A DNA stretch of 64,000 nucleotides, taken from contig NZ_BMNA01000001.1 in assembly GCF_014646215.1 (NCBI RefSeq), positions 224,442 to 288,441 on the forward strand, written 5' to 3'. The notes under the pieces were generated by a model, which was not told the origin of the DNA, did not search any database, and worked only from the letters and a program-made list of their open reading frames with translations. The position numbers and the translations under genes were made by a program. Below, piece after piece: positions 35,337 through 43,734 of this stretch (within the stretch, counting starts at the first letter, position 1; each line of letters starts with the position of its first letter). The stretch is from Nakamurella endophytica (GTDB lineage: Bacteria; Actinomycetota; Actinomycetes; Mycobacteriales; Nakamurellaceae).

Positions 35337-36479
35337 TCACCGGGCACCGTCCAGGCCGCCGGTGAGCAGCAGGTACAGCACCGCCATGCGGACCAGCACG
35401 CCGTTGGCGACCTGCTCGACGATCACCGACCCGTTCCCGTCCGCGACCTGCGGGGTGATCTCCACACCGCGGTTCATCGGCCCGGGGTGCAGGACCACGC
35501 CGTGCTCCGGCAGCAGCGCCCGGCGGCGCTCGTCCAGGCCGAAGTGGCGGGTGTACTCGCGCGGCGTCGGGAAGAACGCACCCTCCATGCGCTCCCGCTG
35601 CACGCGCAGCATCATCACGGCGTCCGCCCGCCGCACGGCGGCGTCCAGGTCGTAGGTGACCTCGACCGGCCAGTGCTCGAAACCCCGGGGCAGCAGGGTC
35701 GGCGGGGCCACCAGCACCACCCGCGCGCCGAGGGTGGACAGCAGCAGCACGTTGGAGCGGGCGACCCGGGAGTGCAGCACGTCCCCCACCACGACGACGG
35801 TGCGGTCCTCGAGACCGGACCGGCCCGTGACGCCGGGCGCCAGGTGCCGCCGCAGCGTGAAGGCGTCCAGCAGGGCCTGGGTCGGATGCTCGTGGGTGCC
35901 GTCGCCGGCGTTGACCACGTGGCCGTCGACCCACCGGGCCAGCCGGTGCGGGGCTCCCGAGGACGGGTGCCGGCAGACCACCGCGTCGGCGCCCATGGCC
36001 TGCAGCGTCAGCGCGGTGTCCTTGAGCGACTCGCCCTTGGACACCGACGAGCCCTTGGCCGAGAAGTTGATGACGTCGGCGGACAGCCGCTTGGCCGCCA
36101 GCTCGAACGAGATCCGGGTCCGGGTGGAGTCCTCGAAGAACAGGTTCACCACGGTGCGCCCGCGCAGCGTCGGCAGCTTCGGCACCTCCCGACCGGCGAT
36201 CGCCTGGGCCAGACGTTCCGCGGTGTCGAGCACGTGCACCGCCCCGGCCAGGTCCAGGTCGGCGGCGGAGAGCAGGTGGCGGGCCGGCGGCGGCCCGCCG
36301 GGAGTGCCCGCAGTGCCCACCGTGCCCGTGCCGGGGGTGTCGACCGTGCCCACCGTGGTCGGCGCCGCCTCGCCGGGCCGGCCGACCGGGTCGGCGACCC
36401 GGTCGGCGGCGGTGCCGGACGCGGGGTCGGTCGCCGGCTGCGTCGAGGTGGCCGTCGGAGTGCGGATGCCCGCGGTCAC
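35337..36479 (-). CDS. pyrB: Aspartate carbamoyltransferase catalytic subunit
   Basis: A 380-residue transferase that makes carbamoyl-aspartate. The carbamoyl phosphate loop [19 protein letters not shown] and the aspartate-site [12 protein letters not shown] are intact, as is [12 protein letters not shown]. The first ~65 residues form a Thr/Pro/Gly/Ala-rich, probably disordered extension absent from most family members. The start ATG overlaps the pyrR stop by four bases (36476-36479). No pyrI regulatory gene is present, as usual in actinobacteria. Confidence 0.96.
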   Translation of the reverse strand: MTAGIRTPTATSTQPATDPASGTAADRVADPVGRPGEAAPTTVGTVDTPGTGTVGTAGTPGGPPPARHLLSAADLDLAGAVHVLDTAERLAQAIAGREVPKLPTLRGRTVVNLFFEDSTRTRISFELAAKRLSADVINFSAKGSSVSKGESLKDTALTLQAMGADAVVCRHPSSGAPHRLARWVDGHVVNAGDGTHEHPTQALLDAFTLRRHLAPGVTGRSGLEDRTVVVVGDVLHSRVARSNVLLLSTLGARVVLVAPPTLLPRGFEHWPVEVTYDLDAAVRRADAVMMLRVQRERMEGAFFPTPREYTRHFGLDERRRALLPEHGVVLHPGPMNRGVEITPQVADGNGSVIVEQVANGVLVRMAVLYLLLTGGLDGAR

Positions 36480-37078
36480 GGCGCCCTCACCAGCTCGACC
36501 TCGTCCACGCCGTCGACCTCGGCCAGCCGCACCACGACGTCGTCCGCCAGCGCGGTCGGGACGTTCTTGCCCACGTAGTCGGCGCGGATGGGCAGCCGCC
36601 GGTGGCCGCGGTCGACCAGCACGGCGAGCTGGACCTGCGCCGGGCGGCCGTGGTCGCGCAGGGCGTCCAGCGCGGCCCGCACCGTCCGGCCGGAGTAGAG
36701 CACGTCGTCGACCAGGATCACCGTCGCGTCCTCGACCCCGCCGTCCGGCAGCGTCGTCTGGCCCAGCGAGCGGGGCGGCCGCCGCCGCAGGTCGTCGCGG
36801 TAGAGCGTGATGTCCAGCTCACCGACCGGGAACGCCTGGCCGGAGAAGGTGCGCAGCCGGCCGGAAAGCCGGTGGGCCAGGTGCACGCCGCGCGTCGGGA
36901 TGCCGACGAGCACGGCGGTCCGGCCGGTGGTGCGCTCGAGGATCTGGTGGGCCATCCGGTCGACGGTCCGGGCGATGTCCGGGCCGGCGAGCAGCCGTCC
37001 GGGGGTCCGGGCGTCGGCAGCGGGCGGTGCCGGGGACGCGGCGTCCGTGCTGGTGGTCTCGGGGCGCGCAGGCGCCAC
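36476..37078 (-). CDS. pyrR: PyrR bifunctional regulator/uracil phosphoribosyltransferase
   Basis: A 200-residue RNA-binding regulator of the pyr operon that senses UMP. Domain: [33 protein letters not shown] PRPP site ([14 protein letters not shown]), the PRTase loop [20 protein letters not shown], and [13 protein letters not shown]. The GTG start follows AAAGGAGGTCACA, a near-perfect Shine-Dalgarno. The PyrR-binding loop lies immediately upstream, so PyrR likely blocks its own ribosome loading when pyrimidines are ample, as described in M. smegmatis. Confidence 0.95.
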   Translation of the reverse strand: MAPARPETTSTDAASPAPPAADARTPGRLLAGPDIARTVDRMAHQILERTTGRTAVLVGIPTRGVHLAHRLSGRLRTFSGQAFPVGELDITLYRDDLRRRPPRSLGQTTLPDGGVEDATVILVDDVLYSGRTVRAALDALRDHGRPAQVQLAVLVDRGHRRLPIRADYVGKNVPTALADDVVVRLAEVDGVDEVELVRAP

Positions 37079-37084
37079 TGTGAC

Positions 37085-37115
37085 CTCCTTTCCCGCCTCA
37101 CCGGACGGCTTTAAA
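37085..37115 (-). promoter_or_regulatory. PyrR-binding loop in the pyr leader
   Basis: On the minus strand the leader reads CCGTCCGGTGAGGCGGG (37108-37092), followed by AAAGGAGG and the pyrR GTG. The loop core UCCGGUGAGGC resembles the known PyrR-binding UCCAGAGAGGCU of Bacillus and its actinobacterial variants. Because the loop abuts the Shine-Dalgarno and no terminator follows, control is probably translational. Confidence 0.75.
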
Positions 37116-37157
37116 GGATGTCGGAGCCCTTGGCGGTACCGCCGCGGGCCGGCATCG

Positions 37158-37163
37158 ACTCTA
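37158..37163 (-). promoter_or_regulatory. Candidate pyr operon -10
   Basis: TAGAGT on the minus strand lies about 80 bases before the pyrR start and would begin a leader of about 70 bases containing the PyrR loop and a perfect 12-base palindrome GGCGGTACCGCC (37132-37143). No clear -35 hexamer is visible. Confidence 0.4.
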
Positions 37164-37463
37164 GCAACGGCGGCGAGGGCGCCCGACGCCGCGGCGGCCG
37201 TACGCGGCGTGACCCCCGGCGCACCCCGCGCTCCGGCGCCGGCCGTGCGCCGCACGCACGAGGCGGTACGCGGTGGCCGGTCGGCGGCCGGTCGGTGACC
37301 CGTGCCGCCGATCTCCCCGGCGTCCGACCGTCCCCGCCGGCCGTCCGGCGTCGCCGCAGGTCAGCCGGGGTCGAGGCGGCCGCAGCGATCGACGAGAGCC
37401 TGCCGGGGTTGCGGCATGGTCACGGATTCGGCGGGTCGACCGCACAGACCGCCAAATATCGAC
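37164..37463. other. Divergent intergenic region between pyrR and bldD
   Basis: About 300 bases between the pyr leader and the bldD promoter region. It is GC-rich in its first half and relatively AT-richer near 37420-37460 (CCAAATATC). No gene or RNA is recognised. Confidence 0.5.
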
Positions 37464-37494
37464 TACTCTCTGTGCAGAGGGTTACAGCGCGTGT
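37464..37494 (+). promoter_or_regulatory. Candidate bldD promoter and operator
   Basis: TACTCT (37464-37469) fits a -10. It overlaps the inverted repeat CTCTGTGCAGAG (37468-37479). Just downstream, TTACAGCGCGTGT (37482-37494) matches the published BldD operator pattern at six of nine defined positions. BldD represses its own gene in Streptomyces, so autoregulation is plausible, but the match is weak. Confidence 0.3.
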
Positions 37495-37532
37495 TGTCAC
37501 CGGCAGGCGCACGGCATCGAGGAAGGGCCTCC

Positions 37533-38015
37533 ATGAGTCAGGACTACGCGCGGGCGCTCGGCCAGCGCCTGCGCTCCATCCGGTCGCAGCAGGGGCTGAG
37601 CCTGCACGGCGTCGAGGAGCGGTCGGAGGGGCGCTGGAAGGCCGTGGTCGTCGGGTCGTACGAGCGCGGCGACCGCGCCGTCACCGTCGCCAAGCTCGCG
37701 GAACTGGCCGAGTTCTACGGCGTGCCGGTGGCCGAGCTGCTGCCCGACGCCCGGGCGTCCCGGCGCGGCGCACCCGCCCCGCGACTGGTCATCGACCTGC
37801 AGCGGCTGTCCGAGCTGCCGGCGCACCAGGCCGGCCCGCTGGCCCGCTACGCGGCCGCGATCCAGTCCCAGCGCGGTGACTACAACGGCAAGATCCTGAC
37901 GATCCGGGCGGAGGACCTCCGGTCGCTGGCCGTCATCTACGACATGTCCCCGGAGAGCCTGACCGAGCAGCTCGTCGGCTGGGGCGTGCTGCCCGCCGGT
38001 ACCGCCCTCGACTGA
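37533..38015 (+). CDS. bldD: BldD-type developmental regulator
   Basis: A 160-residue regulator. Residues 1-75 hold the helix-turn-helix (YARALGQRLRSIRSQQGLSL, SYERGDRAVTVAKLAELAEF). The C-terminal domain, residues ~90-160, carries RGDYNGKILTIRAEDLRSLA and MSPESLTEQLVGWGVL. In Streptomyces BldD binds tetrameric c-di-GMP through an RxxD-x8-RxxD signature; RGDYNG followed by RAEDL is the matching region here. It is broadly conserved in morphologically simple actinobacteria too. GGAAGG lies before the ATG. It converges on nusB. Confidence 0.92.
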   Translation: MSQDYARALGQRLRSIRSQQGLSLHGVEERSEGRWKAVVVGSYERGDRAVTVAKLAELAEFYGVPVAELLPDARASRRGAPAPRLVIDLQRLSELPAHQAGPLARYAAAIQSQRGDYNGKILTIRAEDLRSLAVIYDMSPESLTEQLVGWGVLPAGTALD

Positions 38016-38027
38016 CCGGACCGTCCG

Positions 38028-38069
38028 CGGCTGCGCCGCCCGACCCGCGGGTCAGGGCCGGCGCAGCCG
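38028..38069. terminator. Nested bidirectional terminator, bldD/nusB
   Basis: CGGCTGCGCCG (38028-38038) and CGGCGCAGCCG (38059-38069) pair perfectly over 11 bases. The 20-base loop contains the palindrome GACCCGCGGGTC (38042-38053) and the nusB stop. The right arm lies inside the last nusB codons (RRRP region). Confidence 0.5.
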
Positions 38070-38468
38070 GGACGCCAGCAGTGCGATGTCGCCCAGCACC
38101 CCGTTGACGAACCGCGGCGAGTTGTCCGTCGAGAGCGACTTGGCCAGTTCGACCGCCTCGTCCACCGCCACGGCCGGCGGCACGTCCACCCGGTACGCCA
38201 GCTCGTAGGTGGCGATCCGCAGGATGGACCGGTCCACGGCCGGCATCCGCGCCAGTGTCCAACCCTCGGCGTGCTCGGCGATCAGGTCGTCGATCCGGTC
38301 GTGGTGCTCGGCGTAGCCGCGGACCAGCTCCTCGGCGTAGTCCCCCAGCGGCACGGCCTCGCGGTCGGCCAGCCGCTCCCCCAGGACCAGCGACGGGTCG
38401 ACGCCCCGGGCGTCGGCGGCGTACAGCACGTCCAGCGCGCGCTTGCGCGCCTTGGACCGGGCGCTCAC
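38052..38468 (-). CDS. nusB: Transcription antitermination factor NusB
   Basis: A 138-residue all-helical RNA-binding protein that joins NusE (S10) on boxA of rRNA operons. Typical are SKARKRALDVLYAADARG at the start, DRSILRIATYELAYR in the core, and VDEAVELAKSLSTDNSPRFV-type C-terminal helix (AVELAKSLSTDNSPRFVNGV). The GTG has CAGGTG a few bases upstream. It lies 94 bases after efp, the usual actinobacterial order (Rv2534c-Rv2533c). Confidence 0.95.
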   Translation of the reverse strand: MSARSKARKRALDVLYAADARGVDPSLVLGERLADREAVPLGDYAEELVRGYAEHHDRIDDLIAEHAEGWTLARMPAVDRSILRIATYELAYRVDVPPAVAVDEAVELAKSLSTDNSPRFVNGVLGDIALLASRLRRP

Positions 38469-38562
38469 CGGACACCTGCCGGGACGGCGCCGCCGACACG
38501 GCCCGCGGCGCCGGACCGCCCGGGCACGGCACCACCCGGGGACGTCCGGGACACGGTGGCCG

Positions 38563-39126
38563 TCAGCCGTTCACGCGGCCGAGGTACCGGCCGTCGCGGG
38601 TGTCGACCTTGATCCGGTCACCGGTGTTCAGGAACAGCGGCACCTGGATCTCGGCGCCCGTCTCCAGCGTCGCGGGCTTGGTGCCGCCGGTCGACCGGTC
38701 GCCCTGCAGGCCCGGGTCGGTGTGCGCGACGGTGAGCTCGACCGAGGCCGGCAGCTCGACGTACAGCACCACGCCCTCGTTCTGCGCGACCAGCGCCTGC
38801 TGGTTCTCCAGCAGGTAGTTGGCGGCGTCGCCGACGGTGGCCCCCGGGACCGGGATCTGCTCGAAGGTGTCGCCGTCCATGAAGACGAAGTCCGACCCGT
38901 CCTTGTACAGGTAGGTCATGTCCCGCTTGTCCACGGTCGCGGTGTCGACCTTGACGCCGGCGTTGAAGGTGCGGTCGACGACCTTGCCGGACAGCACGTT
39001 CTTCAGCGTGGTGCGCACGAAGGCCGGGCCCTTGCCGGGCTTGACGTGCTGGAACTCGGTGATCGTCCAGAGCTGCCCGTCGATGTTGAGGACGAGTCCG
39101 TTCTTGAAGTCGCTGGTCGAGGCCAT
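38563..39126 (-). CDS. efp: Elongation factor P
   Basis: A 187-residue EF-P that rescues ribosomes stalled at consecutive prolines. It has the three beta-barrel domains; the loop tip [11 protein letters not shown] carries the lysine (about residue 34) that is modified in some bacteria. Actinobacterial EF-Ps often act unmodified. [20 protein letters not shown] and the C-terminal [19 protein letters not shown] are canonical. The upstream ATG is fixed by the conserved [13 protein letters not shown]; the ribosome-binding site GAAAGG is distant. Confidence 0.97.
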   Translation of the reverse strand: MASTSDFKNGLVLNIDGQLWTITEFQHVKPGKGPAFVRTTLKNVLSGKVVDRTFNAGVKVDTATVDKRDMTYLYKDGSDFVFMDGDTFEQIPVPGATVGDAANYLLENQQALVAQNEGVVLYVELPASVELTVAHTDPGLQGDRSTGGTKPATLETGAEIQVPLFLNTGDRIKVDTRDGRYLGRVNG

Positions 39127-39190
39127 GGGTGGGTCGTCGTGCCTTTCGTGTCGTCGAGCGGTGCGTCCGGGCAGCCGGCGCTCGTCGCGG

Positions 39191-40339
39191 CTACAGCTGC
39201 AGCAACTCCCGGGGAGTCGTGGTGAGCACCTCGTAGCCGGGCTCGGGCTGCCCTGGACGTGCCGGACCGCGGACCACGCCGCTGTCCTCGATGCGCACAC
39301 CGCCGCGGCCCGCGAGGTAGACCCCCGGCTCGACGGTGACGCACATGTCCGCAGCGATGATACCGGTCAGTCCCCGCGCCAACCCCGGAGCTTCGTGGAT
39401 CTCCAGGCCCACGCCGTGCCCGAGGCCGTGCAGGAACGCGTCGCCGTACCCGGCCGCGGTGACCAGGTCCCGGGCGGCGGCGTCGACGGCACCGCCGGTC
39501 GCCCCGACGACGGCGGCCCGCCGGCCGGCCTGCTGGGCCTGCAGCACGACGTCGTGGATCTCCCGCTGCCAGTCTGCGGGTCGGCCCAGCACGAACGTCC
39601 TGGTCATGTCGGAGTGGTAGCCGTCGACCTCCGCACCGAAGTCGAACTTGACCAGGTCGCCGGCCGCCAGCTCGGCGCCGGTGGGACGGTGGTGCGGCAC
39701 CGCGCTGTGGGCACCGGCGGCGACGATGGTCTCGAAGGACGGCCCGTCGGCGCCGAGCAGCCGCATCCGCTGGTCCAGGTCCAGCCCGATCTCGCGTTCG
39801 GTGCGGCCGGCCCGGACGCCCCCCGCCGCCAGCAGTTCCGCCAGGGCGCGATCGGCGACCGCGCACGCCCGCCGCAGCGACTCGATCTCGCCGGCGTCCT
39901 TGACGGCCCGCAGCTCCTCGACCAGGCCCTGGGTCGGCACCAGCTCGGCGCCGGTGGCCGCGGCGAGCGCCGCATGGGCGGCCACCGTGACGGCGGCGGC
40001 CTCGAAGCCGAGCCGGCCGCTGGCCTGCCGCGCGAGTGCCACGTCGCTGGGCCGGTCGATCTCCCGGCGCAGGTCCGGTACCTGGGCGGCCGACTGGGTC
40101 AGGTACCGGCCGTCGGTGCAGAACACCGCCGGCTCCCCGCCCGCCACCGTCGACCCTTCCGCCGCGAGCAGCAGCGCGCCGTTGGACCCGGTGAAGCCGG
40201 TCAGGTAGCGCACGTTGAGCAGGTTGGTGACCAGCAGGGCGTCGATCCCGGCGGCGGCCGCCGACGCGGCGAGCCGGCCGCGACGGGCGGCGTACGGCGG
40301 GTCTGCGGGCGGGGATGCGGGGACGGGCGCGGCAGTCAT
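39191..40339 (-). CDS. Xaa-Pro aminopeptidase, M24 family
   Basis: A 382-residue metallopeptidase that removes residues before proline. The N-terminal creatinase-like domain ([20 protein letters not shown]) precedes the pita-bread catalytic domain with metal ligands in [41 protein letters not shown] and VRIEDSG. It corresponds to pepQ (Rv2535c) upstream of efp in mycobacteria. TACCCT lies eight bases before the ATG with no Shine-Dalgarno, so it is probably leaderless. It is separated from efp by 64 bases. Confidence 0.92.
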   Translation of the reverse strand: MTAAPVPASPPADPPYAARRGRLAASAAAAGIDALLVTNLLNVRYLTGFTGSNGALLLAAEGSTVAGGEPAVFCTDGRYLTQSAAQVPDLRREIDRPSDVALARQASGRLGFEAAAVTVAAHAALAAATGAELVPTQGLVEELRAVKDAGEIESLRRACAVADRALAELLAAGGVRAGRTEREIGLDLDQRMRLLGADGPSFETIVAAGAHSAVPHHRPTGAELAAGDLVKFDFGAEVDGYHSDMTRTFVLGRPADWQREIHDVVLQAQQAGRRAAVVGATGGAVDAAARDLVTAAGYGDAFLHGLGHGVGLEIHEAPGLARGLTGIIAADMCVTVEPGVYLAGRGGVRIEDSGVVRGPARPGQPEPGYEVLTTTPRELLQL

Positions 40340-40347
40340 GCGGCCCA

Positions 40348-40353
40348 AGGGTA
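40348..40353 (-). promoter_or_regulatory. -10 hexamer of the M24 peptidase gene
   Basis: TACCCT on the minus strand is followed by eight bases and the ATG. Confidence 0.4.
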
Positions 40354-40397
40354 GGCGGGCCGGGCAGCGGTCCCCGCGCCCCGTCCGGCCCCGTCCG

Positions 40398-40462
40398 GCC
40401 CGTCCCGGCGCTGTCCCGGCGCCGTCCCGGCCCTGTCCCCGCGCCGTCCCGGCGCCGCCCGG
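40398..40462. repeat. Imperfect 11-base GC repeat
   Basis: About six 11-base units of the type CGCCGTCCCGG run in tandem with small changes in the 186-base divergent gap between the peptidase and phosphotransferase genes. Other CCGTCCGG-like words precede it. No function is evident. Confidence 0.55.
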
Positions 40463-40525
40463 CCCGCTGCGGAGTGCCCGGCGCGGCCGCGCGCCGGCGG
40501 CCCCGCAGCGGGTCACGATGACGGG

Positions 40526-41560
40526 GTGGACGTGCCCGACCGGCTGCTGGACGTGCCCCTCGACCCGCTGCTCGACTGGGCGCGCGCCGGCCTGGCGGCT
40601 GCCGGGTTCCGGGACGCCGGCGCGGCGCCGGTGGTGCGCCGCCGGGAGTGGTCGACGGTGGTCCGGCTGGACACGGACCGCGGACCGGTGTGGGTCAAGG
40701 CCAACGCCCGCGACTGGCGGTACGAGGCGGCGTTACAGGTGCGCCTGGCCCGGTGGGCGCCGGACGTCGTGCTGGCGCCCGTCCTGGTCGACGAGGCCCG
40801 CGGCTGGCTGGTGACGCCGCACGGCGGCGACCTGCTCCGGTCGGTGCCGGCGGGCGCGGATTGGTGGGCGGCGCTGCTGCAGGGGTACGCCGGGCTGCAG
40901 CGCCGCGCCGCCGGACACGTCGCCGAGCTGCGGGCCCTCGGCCTGCCGGACATGACGCCGGCCACCCTGCCGCGCTGGTACGCGGCGGTGCTCGAGCGCG
41001 CCGACGCCGAGCCGGACGCACGCCGGCTGCTCCCCGCCGAGGACCGCCGCGAGCTGGAGCGGCTCGCCCCGGTGGTCCGGGAGCTGGCCGGGGAGCTCGC
41101 CGGCGACGGGCTGCCGGTCACCGTCGAGCACATCGACCTGCACCCCGGCAACGTCCTCAGTGGGCCCGGTGGGCTGCGGGTCTTCGACTGGGCCGACGCC
41201 GCGCTGGCGCACCCGTTCCTCTGCCTGGGCGGCGCGCTGGACGTGGCGGCCGGCGACGGATCGGACGGTGACGGATCGGACGGTGACGGGTCGGACGGTG
41301 ACGGATCGGACGGTGCGGCGGCCGCGGCGGCGGACCGGCTGCGACAGGCCTACCTGCGCTGCTGGACACCCGACCCCACGGCCCCCGTGCCGGACCGGCT
41401 GCGGCGGTCGGCGGCCGTCGCGGAGTGTCTGTTCCCGGTGGTCACGGCCGCCAGCTGGCTGCGCCTGCCGCTGCCGTTGCGTCCCGACTTCGCCGTCCAG
41501 TGGGCCGGCCACCTGCAGCGCTTCCGGGTCACCGCGCGGCTGGTGGCCGCCGGGCGGTGA
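40526..41560 (+). CDS. Aminoglycoside phosphotransferase-fold protein
   Basis: A 344-residue kinase-fold (APH) protein. The nucleotide lysine is in RGPVWVKANARDWRYEAAL, the catalytic loop is EHIDLHPGNVLSG and the metal Asp is in LRVFDWADAALAHPF. Substrates of such stand-alone actinobacterial APH proteins are mostly unknown. Four exact 15-base copies (41252-41311) encode GDGSD four times at residues 243-262 in a loop after the catalytic core. The GTG lies six bases after CACGAT with no Shine-Dalgarno. Confidence 0.82.
   Translation: MDVPDRLLDVPLDPLLDWARAGLAAAGFRDAGAAPVVRRREWSTVVRLDTDRGPVWVKANARDWRYEAALQVRLARWAPDVVLAPVLVDEARGWLVTPHGGDLLRSVPAGADWWAALLQGYAGLQRRAAGHVAELRALGLPDMTPATLPRWYAAVLERADAEPDARRLLPAEDRRELERLAPVVRELAGELAGDGLPVTVEHIDLHPGNVLSGPGGLRVFDWADAALAHPFLCLGGALDVAAGDGSDGDGSDGDGSDGDGSDGAAAAAADRLRQAYLRCWTPDPTAPVPDRLRRSAAVAECLFPVVTAASWLRLPLPLRPDFAVQWAGHLQRFRVTARLVAAGR
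41252..41311 (+). repeat. 15-base in-frame tandem repeat
   Basis: Four copies, three with the same sequence and one or two single-base changes, encode GDGSD repeated four times in the phosphotransferase. The unit length keeps the frame, so copy number could vary without breaking the gene. Confidence 0.85.
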
Positions 41561-41572
41561 CGCGCGCGGCGG

Positions 41573-42430
41573 CTACAGGACGACGGAGCTGATGCCGAGC
41601 GAGACGGCGACGAGCAGGCCGGCCATCACCGAGGCGGGCAGTGCCTCGTCCCGCCCGACGATCCCGGACAGCCGGCGGCTGCGGATCAGCACCAGGTCGA
41701 TGAGCCAGGTCAGCACCACCAGGCCGACCAGGCCGGCGGCGAACGTCGCCAGGAACGACAGGATGCCGTTGCGCCAGCCCAGGAAGTCACCGGCGACCGC
41801 GGTGCGCAGCACCAGACCGAGGCTGATCAGCACTCCGGCGCTGACGATGCCGCCGGCCAGCCCGGTGCGGCCGGTGGTGCCGCGGCGGCCGAACAGCCCG
41901 CCGATGCGCAGCACGAAGAACGCCAGCAGCAGCCCGACGATGCCCAGGGCGGCGAAGACGATGCTCGACGCGATCGCGGTGCCGACGTCCGGCGCGGTGC
42001 CGGACAGCGCTGCGTTGAGCACCAGCCCGGCCGCCAGCACGTAGCCGCCGCGGACGATCGCCGAGCCCAGGTCGGACTCCGCCGTCGCCCGGTGCCGCAG
42101 CCGCCGGTCGCCGGCCACGGTGATCACCAGCAGCACCACCAGGATTCCGGCGGCCCAGCCGGCCAGGGTGCCGACCTCGGTCCAGAAGGTGCCGGTGGTG
42201 TAGCCGACCAGCGGCATCATCGCGATGCCCTGGGCGAGCACCAGGCTGATCCGGACGACGGCGTACGGCACGTTCCGCCGGTCGAACAGCTCGACCTCGT
42301 CGTCGTAGCGGGTGAAGACGTTGACCAGCTCCCACAGCCCCGCGACGAAGAGCGCGAAGAGCAGGACCTTGGCGCCGGCGAGGCCGTACTGGCTCCACGT
42401 CGGCAGGACGTACGTCTGGTCGGCGATCAT
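41573..42430 (-). CDS. DUF350 membrane protein
   Basis: A 285-residue membrane protein with about eight segments in two similar halves (residues ~20-130 and ~160-285), the DUF350 arrangement. Segments include KVLLFALFVAGLWELVNVF and IVFAALGIVGLLLAFFVLRI. E. coli YjfL belongs to the family; function unknown. The ATG overlaps the stop of the glutathionylspermidine-synthase-like gene (ATGA) and AAGGAA precedes it. It is the last gene of a three-gene cassette. Confidence 0.87.
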   Translation of the reverse strand: MIADQTYVLPTWSQYGLAGAKVLLFALFVAGLWELVNVFTRYDDEVELFDRRNVPYAVVRISLVLAQGIAMMPLVGYTTGTFWTEVGTLAGWAAGILVVLLVITVAGDRRLRHRATAESDLGSAIVRGGYVLAAGLVLNAALSGTAPDVGTAIASSIVFAALGIVGLLLAFFVLRIGGLFGRRGTTGRTGLAGGIVSAGVLISLGLVLRTAVAGDFLGWRNGILSFLATFAAGLVGLVVLTWLIDLVLIRSRRLSGIVGRDEALPASVMAGLLVAVSLGISSVVL

Positions 42431-43734
42431 GGCGTTCCTTCGTCGACGATGCAGTGCGGGACGAACGAGCTGAGGTTGTCGGTGATCAGGCCGTCGCTCT
42501 CGCGGATCCCGAGACCCGCGGCCTGGCCGTCGACCATCCACACGCCGAGCACGGGGTGGTGGGGTCCGTCGACGCCGGTGAAGTCCGGCAGGGTGGCCAG
42601 CTGCTGGCGGATCATGCCCTCGCTGCCGTACGGCCCGCCGGACGAGGCGATCGTGGCGCCGCCGGACACCAGGCGGACGTTGGCGCCCTCCCGGGACAGC
42701 AGCGGCTTCTCCGCGAAATCGGCCCAGCCGGCGGGCTCCTCGCCTGCGAAGTAGGTCGGCAGCAGGTACTGCGACAGTTCGGCGTCGGTGCCGAACATCT
42801 CCCACAGCACCGCCAGGATGCCCTTGTTGCTCCAGAGCATCTTGTACGGCGGCTCGACCCAGACGGTGCCGTCCGGCTGCAGCGTGTTCCACAGCGCCGT
42901 CCGGCCGAACGGGTCGGCGGCCAGCGACTCCCAGGGGTAGAGCTTGAAGACCAGCTCGACGGGCCGGTTCTCGTGGTCCAGGAAGCGACCCGGGTGGACG
43001 CTGGTGCCGTCCAGCGACACCCACTCGTCGCTCTCGGCCAGCCGGATGTCCTCGGTGTGCAGGAACACCGGCTCGATCCCGGCCTGCTGCGCGGCGTCGG
43101 CCATGCACAGCACGGTGAACTTGTCCTCGCCGGAGTCGTCCAGCGAGCTCCAGGTGAAGTGCACCACCGGGACCTGCCGCCCGGTGCGGTTGCGCAGCAC
43201 CGACAGGTTCCGCGACCACGCCGCCACCAGCGCGTCGTAGACGTTGTTCCACTGGTCGCGGTGCGCCGCGGCGGGGTTGCCCAGCAACCAGTTCCACTGG
43301 ATCACCGCGGTCTCCAGCAGGCTGGTCGGGGTGTCCGCGTTGAACTCCAACAACTTCGGGACCGCCAGCGACGGGTCGTCCGCCACCAGGTCGGGGTGGT
43401 TGCCGTAGCGGAAGTCGAAACGCCCGTAGACGCTGGGACTCTCCTCGTTCCAGGACCGCTCGATGGCCGGCACGGCGTAGGCCGGGATGCCCAGCCGGTC
43501 GTACAGCCGGCGCTCGATGACGTGGTCGCCGGCGGCCACCAGCATCCGGTCGAAGACGGTGTCGGCGACGGACGCGAGCCGGTCCACCTCCGCGGTGGTC
43601 AGCGAGTAGTACTGCGCCTCGCGCCAGTAGGACACCGAGCCCTTGCCGGTCAGCGTGTTGTTGAAGACCAGACCCTCCGCGGCGATCTGGGCCTCCCAGC
43701 CCGGCCGCAGCGCGCCGTTCTCGTGCCGCCGCAT
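42427..43734 (-). CDS. Glutathionylspermidine synthase-like ATP-grasp ligase (YgiC/YjfC type)
   Basis: A 435-residue ligase-like protein matching the C-terminal synthetase half of GspS. It contains VPKLLEFNADTPTSLLETAV, VFKLYPWESLAADPFG, VEPPYKMLWSNKGILAVLWE and LLSREGANVRLV, which line the ATP-grasp pocket in this family. E. coli YgiC and YjfC share the fold but are not known to make glutathionylspermidine, and this lineage uses mycothiol rather than glutathione, so the true substrates are open. The ATG overlaps the lipoprotein stop by one base. Confidence 0.85.
   Translation of the reverse strand: MRRHENGALRPGWEAQIAAEGLVFNNTLTGKGSVSYWREAQYYSLTTAEVDRLASVADTVFDRMLVAAGDHVIERRLYDRLGIPAYAVPAIERSWNEESPSVYGRFDFRYGNHPDLVADDPSLAVPKLLEFNADTPTSLLETAVIQWNWLLGNPAAAHRDQWNNVYDALVAAWSRNLSVLRNRTGRQVPVVHFTWSSLDDSGEDKFTVLCMADAAQQAGIEPVFLHTEDIRLAESDEWVSLDGTSVHPGRFLDHENRPVELVFKLYPWESLAADPFGRTALWNTLQPDGTVWVEPPYKMLWSNKGILAVLWEMFGTDAELSQYLLPTYFAGEEPAGWADFAEKPLLSREGANVRLVSGGATIASSGGPYGSEGMIRQQLATLPDFTGVDGPHHPVLGVWMVDGQAAGLGIRESDGLITDNLSSFVPHCIVDEGTP

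Noticed and set aside
40398..40462. Operator array upstream of the M24 peptidase
   Set aside because: The 11-base units are imperfect, non-palindromic and look like slippage in GC-rich DNA.
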